DNA of 11,123 nt from assembly GCA_964247295.1 (NCBI GenBank), contig CAXTTV010000165.1, forward strand, positions 1-11,123, written 5' to 3'. This DNA is from CAXTTV01 sp964247295. GTDB taxonomy: Bacteria; Chloroflexota; Ktedonobacteria; Ktedonobacterales; Ktedonobacteraceae. Below, in pieces: positions 1 to 6,671 of this stretch (positions within the stretch are counted from its first letter, which is position 1; each line of letters begins with the position of its first letter). The translations under genes were made by a program, and so were the position numbers. The notes beneath the pieces are model-generated. The model was given only the letters and a program-made list of their open reading frames with translations. It did no database searches and was not told the origin of the DNA.

Positions 1-67
1 ACCCCTGGACCCCGCTTCTCCCTAGAATGAAAAGACCCTGAGCAAGGCTATTTCATCGGGTTTAAGG

Positions 68-97
68 TTGATCTTGCCGTAAGCTATCATCTACAAT
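68..97 (+). promoter_or_regulatory. Predicted sigma70-type promoter of tilS
   Basis: TTGATC (68-73) and TACAAT (92-97) are separated by 18 nt, matching a housekeeping -35/-10 pair (4/6 and 5/6 matches to TTGACA and TATAAT). Transcription would begin near 104, leaving a leader of about 60 nt before the chosen tilS start at 165. An in-frame upstream ATG at 96 lies inside this -10 box, so it is unlikely to be the real start if the promoter is used. Positions 1-67 show nothing else that I can support. Confidence 0.5.
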
Positions 98-164
98 GAA
101 GGCGGTTACCTGTTTTGTTTTCGGCTTTTCAAGCCTGTTTGAGGTTTGTGATCAGGTTGGTTGT

Positions 165-1634
165 ATGTTAGAAACGGTTTCCTCCTTTATTTCAAAGCAT
201 AATCTGTTGCCCTCGGAGGGCGATCTGGTGGTCGCGGTTTCCGGTGGTAGGGACTCTCTTTGCCTGCTACATCTACTTAATCGGCTCTGCGGCCCCGATC
301 GTGCCTATTCCAGGCTGCGTTTGCGGGTCGTCCATCTTAATCATTTGCTACGCGGTTCCGCCGGGGATGCTGATGCTCAGCATGTGGCCGTATTCGCGGA
401 GGCGCTCGGCCTTCCGGTGATTACTGGGGAAAGGGATGTGATTGGATTGGCCCGATCACAGAAACTTTCGCTTGAGGAGGCGGCCAGGATTGCGCGCTAC
501 CAGTTTCTGCGGGAGGTCGCTGATGGATCTCCAATTGCTGTTGCTCATCACGCCGATGATCAGGTGGAGACGCTCCTGCTGCACTGGTTACGCGGTGGGG
601 GACTGAGTAGCTTGATAGGGATGCTGCCGCGTAACCAGGATATCATTCGACCGCTATTGGCGGTCAATCGGGCGGAGATCGAGGCATACTGTCGTCAGTA
701 TGGATTAAAGCCAGTGGAGGATGCCAGCAACGCTGATCCTCGTTTTCTCCGCAACCGTATTCGTCATGAGTTGCTGCCTCTGCTTGAGTCGCTCAATCTA
801 GGTATCCGGGGAACACTACTGCGTAGCTCCGAAGTTATCGGTGTAGATTATGCTTTCCTGGAAAGTTTGATCGACGAGAACTGGTCCAAAGTGGTGAAAA
901 GCGAGTTGCCCGAGCAGATTGTGCTGGATCGTGAACGGTTGCGAAAGCTTTCGCTTAGCCCACGTCGACATCTGTTAAAACGAGTGACGGCCCATCTTTG
1001 CCATGGGCAATCTCCCCTGGAACTGCGCCACTTTCTGCTCATTGAAGACTTACTTGAACAGAAATCGCCTCCCCAACCAGGAAAAGGCCTGGATTTTCCT
1101 GATCGACTTCGGATTACCCTTGTAGGAGAGGGGATCATTTGTGAGCGTTACGCGACCGTACAGGCGAAAAAAGAGACCGTCACTCCGATCCCACAAGAGG
1201 TTTTGTTGTCTTTGTATGGACGTGTTCAGATTCCCGGCACACCCTGGCAGGCCTCTCTAGATCTGATCTCGCCACGCCTGACCGAAGTGCTTCGGCTCTC
1301 GCTACAACAGGAGGGCATCAAGGGGATGTCGCGCGTGCTCCCTCCCCATGACCAGAGCGTCCTGATCGATGCTGATACAATCACACTCCCTTTACGAGTG
1401 CGGAGCCGGCTCCCAGGGGATCGCATTCAACCATTGGGCATGACCTCTGAGAAAAAGGTTCAAGATATTTTGGTGAATCGTCATATCCCACGAACGAGCC
1501 GAGACCAGATTCCTTTATTTTTTACTGATAAGTGTTGCATCTGGGTAGGAGGGATCTGTCTGAACGATCATGTTAAAGTCACTCCTGAGACTCATCGGAT
1601 CTTCCGCTTATCTATAGCTTATTATCAAGGATGA
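165..1634 (+). CDS. tilS: tRNA(Ile)-lysidine synthetase TilS
   Basis: TilS ligates lysine to C34 of the CAU anticodon of tRNA-Ile2, using ATP, so that the tRNA reads AUA instead of AUG; it is cytoplasmic and normally essential. The 489-residue protein has the PP-loop ATP pyrophosphatase motif SGGRDS (residues 26-31) and the conserved HHADDQVET block (118-126). It then has the D-x-SN...RNRIRH segment that follows in this family. The C-terminal TilS domain carries GDRIQPLG and the IPR...RD..P block. Length is typical for the long, multi-domain TilS form. I chose ATG 165 because the ATG at 96 overlaps a promoter -10 box and adds a tail with no family similarity; the ribosome site before 165 is weak (AGG at 154-156). 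The stop codon overlaps an ATG (ATGA, 1631-1634), but the next gene probably starts further on. The following gene is hpt, the usual neighbour of tilS. Confidence 0.95.
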   Translation: MLETVSSFISKHNLLPSEGDLVVAVSGGRDSLCLLHLLNRLCGPDRAYSRLRLRVVHLNHLLRGSAGDADAQHVAVFAEALGLPVITGERDVIGLARSQKLSLEEAARIARYQFLREVADGSPIAVAHHADDQVETLLLHWLRGGGLSSLIGMLPRNQDIIRPLLAVNRAEIEAYCRQYGLKPVEDASNADPRFLRNRIRHELLPLLESLNLGIRGTLLRSSEVIGVDYAFLESLIDENWSKVVKSELPEQIVLDRERLRKLSLSPRRHLLKRVTAHLCHGQSPLELRHFLLIEDLLEQKSPPQPGKGLDFPDRLRITLVGEGIICERYATVQAKKETVTPIPQEVLLSLYGRVQIPGTPWQASLDLISPRLTEVLRLSLQQEGIKGMSRVLPPHDQSVLIDADTITLPLRVRSRLPGDRIQPLGMTSEKKVQDILVNRHIPRTSRDQIPLFFTDKCCIWVGGICLNDHVKVTPETHRIFRLSIAYYQG

Positions 1635-1651
1635 CGTTTCTAACCGCCAGA

Positions 1652-1662
1652 TATGCTACAAT
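1652..1662 (+). promoter_or_regulatory. Extended -10 promoter element upstream of hpt
   Basis: The 11-mer TATGCTACAAT contains TG, one spacer base and TACAAT (1657-1662), an extended -10 element; no good -35 box lies at 16-18 nt. The identical 11-mer lies upstream of gpsA (3148-3158). It sits between the tilS stop and the hpt start, so hpt can be transcribed on its own as well as by read-through from tilS. Confidence 0.5.
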
Positions 1663-1726
1663 GTTCAGCAATTATCTTTGTAGGGATCTATCCCTTTCTC
1701 TACTTATTTTTTTACTGAGGAAACGA

Positions 1727-2323
1727 ATGCACCAGGATATTGCTGACATTCTCGTCTCTGAAGAGGATCTTCAGGCCAGGATTGCCGCTTTAGGTCAACA
1801 GATTACCCGTGACTATCAAGATAAAACGAATCTACTGCTGCTGGGCGTGCTTAAAGGGGCCGTTCCTTTTATCGCGGATCTGGCTCGGGCAATTAATTTG
1901 CCACTGGAACTAGACTATATGGCGATCTCCAGCTATGGGAACAGTACCCAATCCAGTGGGGTTGTTCGCATTTTGAAAGATCTTGAGGGGCCAATAAATC
2001 AGAAGCATGTACTGATTGTTGAGGATATCATTGATAGTGGTCTGACTTTAAGTTATTTGATAGATCTATTGATGCAACGAAAACCTAGAAGCCTGAGTAT
2101 CTGTACATTGCTGGATAAAGGTCGGATGCGGCAGAAGGCGGTGGAGGCCGCGTATATTGGATTTAGCATCCCCGATAAATTTGTGGTTGGCTACGGCCTG
2201 GACTATGCGCAGATCTACCGCAACCTGCCTTATATTGGCATCCTTAAGCCCAGCGTTTATGAACATGGCGAGGACAAGAGCCCTAAAGACCAGCATGTCA
2301 GTCAGGCGGAGCTCAACGGCTAA
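1727..2323 (+). CDS. hpt: Hypoxanthine phosphoribosyltransferase
   Basis: This purine-salvage enzyme transfers the phosphoribosyl group of PRPP to hypoxanthine (and usually guanine), giving IMP or GMP. The 198-residue product shows the family's LKGA loop (42-45), the flexible-loop SSYGNST (68-74) and the PRPP-binding signature VLIVEDIIDSG (95-105). The base-binding segment KFVVGYGLDY lies at 151-160. The frame is open from an ATG at 1631 that overlaps the tilS stop. ATG 1727 is preferred because TGAGG (1716-1720) lies 6 nt before it, the protein then begins where family members normally begin, and the extra 32 residues are leucine-rich and unlike HPRT. The tilS-hpt order is widespread in Gram-positives and Chloroflexota, often followed by ftsH; ftsH does not follow here. 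The last 18 or so residues are a polar tail of no recognised function. Confidence 0.95.
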   Translation: MHQDIADILVSEEDLQARIAALGQQITRDYQDKTNLLLLGVLKGAVPFIADLARAINLPLELDYMAISSYGNSTQSSGVVRILKDLEGPINQKHVLIVEDIIDSGLTLSYLIDLLMQRKPRSLSICTLLDKGRMRQKAVEAAYIGFSIPDKFVVGYGLDYAQIYRNLPYIGILKPSVYEHGEDKSPKDQHVSQAELNG

Positions 2324-2343
2324 TATAAGATCTGTGCGCGACC

Positions 2344-2373
2344 GGAGCAAGCCAGGCTCCAGTCTTTTTTTCT
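2344..2373 (+). terminator. Rho-independent terminator after hpt
   Basis: GGAGC (2344-2348) pairs with GCTCC (2356-2360) around a 7-nt loop. AGTC and a run of seven T (2365-2371) follow. The stem is short but GC-rich, and the site lies 20 nt after the hpt stop, so it probably ends the tilS-hpt transcript. Confidence 0.65.
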
Positions 2374-2487
2374 ACCTGATTCTCTTTCTAGAGAGCGTCT
2401 CTGTACCCGTTGGTCCTGTTCTATTCAGGCAGATGATTCGCATTCCCTTGCACTCGTGCTATCATAAAAATAAAGACAAAAATAGGC

Positions 2488-2498
2488 TATGTTATATT
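2488..2498 (+). promoter_or_regulatory. Extended -10 promoter element of the SRPBCC gene
   Basis: TATGTTATATT contains TG, one base, then TATATT (2493-2498; 5/6 to TATAAT). It is a close variant of TATGCTACAAT before hpt and gpsA. It lies 35 nt before the start at 2534 and downstream of the hpt terminator, so the next gene is likely a separate transcription unit. Confidence 0.5.
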
Positions 2499-2533
2499 GT
2501 TAAACCAGGTAATGTATTGAAAGGATGCTATCT

Positions 2534-3106
2534 ATGTCTCACATTCAGGTAAACCGCGAGCAGGTAATCCCTGTTCGTCCCGAAGCTGTCTACTCTATTC
2601 TGTCCGATTATCGTGAGAAGCGCCCCCGGTTGTTAACCTCGAATTTCCTTGAGTATGCGATTGAGAAGGGCGGCAAAGGTCCTGGCACAGTGGTTACTTA
2701 TCGGCTGCGGTCCGGTGGGCGCGAGCGTCCCTATCGGATGCGGATCGAAGAGCCTGTTAAGGGACGTATCTTAAGTGAGAGTGATACCGATTCCTCGTTG
2801 ATTACCACCTGGACAATTTCGCCGATGCAGGGTGGGGAACAGACGCATGTGCGCGTCGAGACCGAGTGGGAAGGCGGTCGGGGAGTACGTGGCTTTTTTG
2901 AGCGCACCTTCGCGCCCCTGGGTCTGCGTCGCATCTATAACTTCATGCTCACTCAGCTTTTCCAGGAGGCCGGTGGTGATGTCTATGAGCTGGAGGCCCA
3001 GCGTCAGGACAGTATTGCTACCAATATTCAAGTATTCTCCATCGTTTTTGGCGCGGTAGTAGCGGGCACGCTGGCAATTACCTTCCTGTCACGCAGACGA
3101 GGATAG
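2534..3106 (+). CDS. SRPBCC (polyketide cyclase/START-like) protein with C-terminal membrane anchor
   Basis: The 190-residue protein resembles the SRPBCC/polyketide-cyclase superfamily. It opens with a strand (HIQVNREQVIPV) followed by a helix that begins like the family's 'P.E.VY.ILSDY', then alternating strands around YRLRSGG, YRMRIEEP, TTWTISP and HVRVETEW. An amphipathic helix follows (about 126-157), as expected for a helix-grip fold that binds a hydrophobic ligand. A hydrophobic stretch at about 165-185 followed by SRRRG predicts one C-terminal transmembrane segment with a positive cytoplasmic end. This would be a tail anchor that holds the ligand-binding domain at the inner face of the membrane. 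GAAAGG (2519-2524) lies 9 nt before ATG 2534, which favours this start over ATG 2525. The ligand and role are unknown. SRPBCC proteins range from lipid carriers to cyclases and toxins, and the anchor suggests lipid or quinone handling, which is inference only. Confidence 0.8.
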   Translation: MSHIQVNREQVIPVRPEAVYSILSDYREKRPRLLTSNFLEYAIEKGGKGPGTVVTYRLRSGGRERPYRMRIEEPVKGRILSESDTDSSLITTWTISPMQGGEQTHVRVETEWEGGRGVRGFFERTFAPLGLRRIYNFMLTQLFQEAGGDVYELEAQRQDSIATNIQVFSIVFGAVVAGTLAITFLSRRRG

Positions 3107-3147
3107 TCAGCCCGGCAGCTTGCGAAATCCTCCTTTGGGCGCGGCTC

Positions 3148-3158
3148 TATGCTACAAT
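3148..3158 (+). promoter_or_regulatory. Extended -10 promoter element of gpsA
   Basis: TATGCTACAAT, identical to the element before hpt, with TG at 3150-3151 and TACAAT at 3153-3158. No convincing -35 lies at 16-18 nt. The gpsA start is 47 nt downstream, with AAGGAGG (3191-3197) as a near-perfect ribosome site 8 nt before ATG 3206. Confidence 0.55.
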
Positions 3159-3205
3159 TGCGTTAGAACATTAGCAAGAGCTGTGACTTCAAGGAGGATT
3201 TTTAT

Positions 3206-4216
3206 ATGGCAACGATAGGGGTGATAGGCAGTGGAGCCTGGGGAACCACCCTGGCCTTTTTACTGGCTCGTAAGGGGATCGCTACGACGCTCTGGGAACA
3301 TCGCCCGCAACGTGCCCTGGAGATGCGGCAGTGCCGCGAGAATACGTTGCGTCTGCCCGGTATCCATCTGCCCGAAAATCTTCAGATAACCTCCTCAATT
3401 GAGGAGGCAACGCGGGATAAAACCTTTCTACTTTTTGTAACACCATCTCAGCAATTAAGAGAAAATCTGCATAATCTCAAGGCCTTTGTTGATCCTGATT
3501 GTCTGTTGATAAGTGCCAGCAAAGGAATTGAAATAGGCTCGTTGAAGCGGATGTCTGAAGTTATCTGTGACGAGATTCCTGGGGCGAGGGAACGGCTGGC
3601 TGTCTTGAGTGGGCCCAATATTTCACGTGAAGTGGCCGAACTCAAGCCGACTGCCGCAGTCGCAGCCTCATATAATTCTGAGGTAGCTGTCTGTGTGCGA
3701 GATGTGTTTAGCACCAACTCTTTCCGTGTCTATAGCTCAGATGATGTGATCGGGACCGAGTTGGGGGGAGCTCTGAAGAATATTATCGCGATCGGCGCGG
3801 GCTTCAATGATGGTATGGGCTATGGTGAGAATGCAAAGGCCGCGTTTATTACCCGTGGGGTCGCTGAGATTGCCCGACTGGGATTGGCTGCCGGAGCTCA
3901 CCCAATGACCTTCGTGGGGCTGGCTGGGATCGGCGATCTGATCGCGACCTGTGCCAGTCCCTTGAGCCGTAATCAACAGGTCGGTCGTCGTCTGGCCTCC
4001 GGTGAGAAGCTAGAGGAGATCCTGACTTCTATGCACAGCGTTGCGGAAGGCGTCTATACCACTAGAGCCGCCAAAAATTTAGCCGAACAATATCACGTTG
4101 AGATGCCGATTACGAGCCAGCTCAACATGGTATTGTTCGAGGGTTTGGACCCTCATAAGGCCGTTCCTGAACTGATGATGCGTGATCCCAAGCACGAACT
4201 AGAGGGTATCCTGTAG
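3206..4216 (+). CDS. gpsA: Glycerol-3-phosphate dehydrogenase [NAD(P)+]
   Basis: GpsA reduces dihydroxyacetone phosphate to sn-glycerol 3-phosphate in the cytoplasm, supplying the backbone of membrane phospholipids. The 336-residue protein is full length. It has the N-terminal Rossmann nucleotide motif GSGAWG (8-13) and SASKGIE with Lys106. The LSGPN block (135-139) follows. The catalytic region is GGALKNIIAIGAG with the predicted catalytic Lys191, followed by GLAGIGDL with Asp244 and SRNQ (254-257). The C-terminal EGV and P.t.ql...l segments of the family are present. AAGGAGG 8 nt before the ATG makes the start secure. The gene stands alone, not beside plsY or der as in some genomes, and has its own extended -10 promoter. 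No T-tract terminator is seen just after the stop; a GC-rich hairpin (4291-4307) lies 74 nt downstream. Confidence 0.97.
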   Translation: MATIGVIGSGAWGTTLAFLLARKGIATTLWEHRPQRALEMRQCRENTLRLPGIHLPENLQITSSIEEATRDKTFLLFVTPSQQLRENLHNLKAFVDPDCLLISASKGIEIGSLKRMSEVICDEIPGARERLAVLSGPNISREVAELKPTAAVAASYNSEVAVCVRDVFSTNSFRVYSSDDVIGTELGGALKNIIAIGAGFNDGMGYGENAKAAFITRGVAEIARLGLAAGAHPMTFVGLAGIGDLIATCASPLSRNQQVGRRLASGEKLEEILTSMHSVAEGVYTTRAAKNLAEQYHVEMPITSQLNMVLFEGLDPHKAVPELMMRDPKHELEGIL

Positions 4217-4290
4217 GTGGTTGCTCCGCTTGTTCATTGGGCAAAGAAAAATGTTGGATTGAAGACGACCCGGTTGGGGGTACCGTAGCG

Positions 4291-4307
4291 CGGCGGTTTA
4301 TCCGCCG
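4291..4307. repeat. GC-rich hairpin downstream of gpsA
   Basis: CGGCGG (4291-4296) and CCGCCG (4302-4307) form a perfect 6-bp stem around TTTAT. There is no T-run, so it is not a canonical terminator, but it could still act as an RNA 3' end stabiliser. It may also be one copy of a genome-wide short palindrome. Confidence 0.5.
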
Positions 4308-4340
4308 AAAGGAATGGGACCCATGACGTTCGCTATCGCC

Positions 4341-4493
4341 GGTAGGTCGGGTCATGTGTGGACCTGTGGCAACGGGAGCGATTACCGTGCCATTGCCAAC
4401 TTCGGACGGGCTTTCCCCTTTCCCAGGAGGCGGATGAGTGTGGCGATGGAAGGGATTTGTGTCTCTACGGGTCCACACGTGACCCGATCTACC
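4341..4493. repeat. 153-nt element with 24-nt inverted ends (MITE-like or structured RNA)
   Basis: Positions 4341-4364 and 4470-4493 are reverse complements at 22 of 24 positions; the arms share the core TCGGGTCA and end in TGTGGACC. Both differences (G4346 against T4488, T4355 against G4479) would be G-U wobbles in a + strand transcript, so an RNA stem of 24 pairs is kept on that strand. Just inside the left arm lies a second hairpin, TGGCAACGG (4367-4375) with CCATTGCCA (4390-4398), one mismatch. No target-site duplication is obvious and no transposase frame fits inside. A related GTAGATCGGGTC occurs at 9196-9207. Confidence 0.65.
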
Positions 4494-4625
4494 TCATTCG
4501 ATTCCCTTTCTTTGCATTGAAACCTTTTGCCTCTTTCCCATCAGGGCCACCGTCACACACATGGGCGGACCTCCCTTTCTTCCACCTTTAGAATTTGCCA
4601 TCAGATCCATGAATGAGCTTTCCTA

Positions 4626-6647
4626 TTACCCTTTGGCTGTGGTGATCTCTACCGGGGAAGCGGCCTGTTGAATCTCCTGGTTCAGGCGGTGCTCCCGCTC
4701 CTTGATAAAATTAATCTCGTGCTCACAGATGCGGTGGACGATCGCGACACTAGAAGCATAGGTGGAGTCCATCCCAAAGTAGGAGAGGCTCCCCGCACCC
4801 AGGTTCTTGCCCCGCGTATAGGGCGTATCCGAGGCATAATGCAGGATTCCTAATTCATAAGGCAACCGGGCAAAGTTGATGTTCTCGCGGGTTGGGTAGC
4901 GCGTCAGGTACTGATCTTCATAAACTGCGTTCAGGTAGGGGCCGCTCTCCATCTCTACAACCGTATAGTTGGAGCTATAGTAAAAGTCCAGATACTGACG
5001 GTTCTGCAAAAAGGTCCCTTTGGCCGCGACCGCCTTCTGGTTATCCAGCACCGAGCCATAGATCAGATATGGTTGAACATCCTGAGCCATAAAACAATTA
5101 TCCAGCCAGTAGACATTCTGACTATGCTCATCGTAGACCACATTGGAGATCATTACGTCGCCAATACTGCCGTTCAGAGTCGCGGCCTTGCCTAACACAT
5201 AGATGCCTTTGATCCGCGAGATATTCTCCATAATCTCTCGGAGCATGCGATAGGCTGCCATCCCCAATGGATAATCGATATTAATGATGATGGCTTTGCT
5301 TTTGGCGAGATAATCCATACCGGACATTCGGCAGCGAGAGTCGATCTCGGTCTGGCGAAGTTTGGAGAGTTCAAAGATCTGAGCGTCGATCTCTAAGCCA
5401 TGGCGTGCCGTGATATGCCAGATTCCTCGCTCCTGTTCCTCTCTGGCCCGGTTCCGCAGATACTCCTGGCCAGCGGACGTGCTCTGCCATTCCTTAGCAA
5501 CATAATACAGAAAATTCTGCCAGTTCCCTGGGACCGTGCCATCCTGAAGCTTACGGCACTCCTCTTCCAGATAGCGGTTGCCACCGGTTAGAGCGAAGCG
5601 TTTAAGCTCCTCCTCCCGACGGATCAGGCTTCCGGACAGCAAGTTAAGCAGGCTATGCGTATTGCTAGAGACAAAGTAAACCGGTCGTTCTACAAGATCA
5701 AAGGTCTGAAGCAACTTTTCCACGGGGGCCCACCACTTCCGGGTCGCCTTTACGTATCCCACATGGGAGCCGCCAAGCATCCGTAGCGAAAGATTTTTGC
5801 GCTGCCGACTGATTTCGTGGAGGTTCTGCCAGATCCGCCCACCCCAGATCACTTCCAGGCGCTCCCAATCGTCAGCCGCGATATGCAAGCGCTTGCGCAG
5901 CTCCTTCTTGCTGATCTCCGCTGAGACCGGCGAGTTGCGGTCCATCTGCTCTTCCAGCAACTTCACCGTTGAGGGATTTTCATTGAGCAGATAGCTCATC
6001 TTATTCCATTCGATCTGGAAGGCCACCAGGATCGGCACGATATCATCGGTATCGCTGACACTGGCGACGTAGGCGGCCAATATATTTTTGCCATCGAAAA
6101 ACCATTTTCGTCGCCGGGCCGGAGAGGTCACTGCTCGCCAGGTATCTACTTGATAGCCCTGCCTGACAAACACTTCTTCGGATTGACCGAGCAGTACCAG
6201 ATCACAATGTAAGATATCGGTTGGCAACCGCAGGACGCTATAGATAAAGGCCGACATATCGGGATAATGGGCGCGGGCGTCGGGATGCAGGCTGGAGTCA
6301 ATATTATAGTGCGCCTGGATCAGGGCCTTCAGGTTAATCTCACCTGAACTACGCATCAATGTGTTATACGTACGTATATAAAGCTCAACGTCGCGTTTAC
6401 CAGCTTCGTGCTGCCCCTCCTCCTGGCCCAGGTAGAGCTCGGCTGCGTTTCGAGCAACCCCCTGGATATCGTACGTGTGGTCTGTATCGTTCCCCTCAAT
6501 ATCAAACTCGGGGTCCTGCCATTCTTTTTGTTGATGTTTCTGTTTGCGTGACACTGTCTCTCTTATCCTTCCTCTTCTTTGTCCTTTATGAGGAGTATAT
6601 GGGACACAGGCTTGCTTGTACCCGTCCCTCTTATCTTTGCTCTTCAC
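4626..6647 (-). CDS. Uncharacterised protein with C-terminal nucleoside-phosphorylase-like (NP-I) domain
   Basis: No characterised function is recognised; the pattern fits a large family of unknown function (I believe the one named DUF6909, from memory). Residues 1-55 are basic and polar and probably disordered. Residues about 60-225 form a conserved-looking block with YIRTYNTLMRSSGEI (90-104), VLLGQSEEVF (151-160), SPARRRKWFFDGKN (175-188) and SDTDDIVPILVAFQIEWNK (198-216). A middle segment has RPVYFVSSNTHSLLNLLSG (321-339). The last 200 residues show elements expected of nucleoside phosphorylases and nucleosidases: IYVLGKAATLNGSIGDVMIS (482-501), VEMESG (564-569; compare the ribose-binding Met-Glu) and YASDTP (604-609; compare the base-binding Asp). 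No signal peptide or membrane segment is seen. The start used is a GTG with no good ribosome site; GTG at 6554 is an alternative. It follows the methyltransferase gene by 24 nt and is probably in its operon. The family assignment is tentative; that this is a real gene is near certain. Confidence 0.75.
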   Translation of the reverse strand: MKSKDKRDGYKQACVPYTPHKGQRRGRIRETVSRKQKHQQKEWQDPEFDIEGNDTDHTYDIQGVARNAAELYLGQEEGQHEAGKRDVELYIRTYNTLMRSSGEINLKALIQAHYNIDSSLHPDARAHYPDMSAFIYSVLRLPTDILHCDLVLLGQSEEVFVRQGYQVDTWRAVTSPARRRKWFFDGKNILAAYVASVSDTDDIVPILVAFQIEWNKMSYLLNENPSTVKLLEEQMDRNSPVSAEISKKELRKRLHIAADDWERLEVIWGGRIWQNLHEISRQRKNLSLRMLGGSHVGYVKATRKWWAPVEKLLQTFDLVERPVYFVSSNTHSLLNLLSGSLIRREEELKRFALTGGNRYLEEECRKLQDGTVPGNWQNFLYYVAKEWQSTSAGQEYLRNRAREEQERGIWHITARHGLEIDAQIFELSKLRQTEIDSRCRMSGMDYLAKSKAIIINIDYPLGMAAYRMLREIMENISRIKGIYVLGKAATLNGSIGDVMISNVVYDEHSQNVYWLDNCFMAQDVQPYLIYGSVLDNQKAVAAKGTFLQNRQYLDFYYSSNYTVVEMESGPYLNAVYEDQYLTRYPTRENINFARLPYELGILHYASDTPYTRGKNLGAGSLSYFGMDSTYASSVAIVHRICEHEINFIKEREHRLNQEIQQAASPVEITTAKG

Positions 6648-6671
6648 TAATGTTTGCGTAATTATACTCCC

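Larger units (their letters stand above)
4217..4625. other. 409-nt gap between convergent genes, structured repeats, no credible gene
   Basis: This gap separates gpsA (+) from the 673-residue gene (-). Short open frames on either strand lack ribosome sites and protein-like composition, and they run through inverted repeats, so I treat them as non-coding. It contains a CGGCGG hairpin (4291-4307), a 153-nt element with 24-nt inverted ends (4341-4493), and a CACACACATGGGCGGA stretch (4554-4569). That stretch resembles CACATACATGTGGCGGA at 9239-9255. Together these look like decayed small repeats. Confidence 0.6.

Noticed and set aside
96..164. Upstream ATG extending tilS by 23 residues
   Set aside because: It overlaps a promoter-like -10 box (92-97) and adds a cysteine/phenylalanine-rich stretch unlike TilS N-termini.
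1631..1726. ATGA-coupled upstream start for hpt
   Set aside because: The added 32 residues are unlike HPRT, an extended -10 element lies within them, and a ribosome site precedes ATG 1727.
2157..2552. 131-codon + strand frame overlapping the hpt end
   Set aside because: It overlaps hpt in another frame, crosses a terminator and has no ribosome site or protein-like sequence.
4122..4478. 118-codon - strand frame over the gpsA end and gap
   Set aside because: It runs antisense to gpsA and through inverted repeats; the composition is not protein-like.
4314..4591. Two + strand short frames in the gap after gpsA
   Set aside because: They cover the inverted-repeat element, lack ribosome sites, and have low-complexity Pro/Ser/Phe ends.
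4626..6647. NurA-type nuclease identity for the 673-residue protein
   Set aside because: Considered at first because of the length and acidic motifs, but the C-terminal motifs fit the NP-I fold better and NurA motifs are not seen.
6661..6666. TATAAT on the - strand just before the 673-residue gene
   Set aside because: A perfect -10, but no acceptable -35 or TG extension; the operon with the methyltransferase is the simpler explanation. Kept only as a weak possibility.
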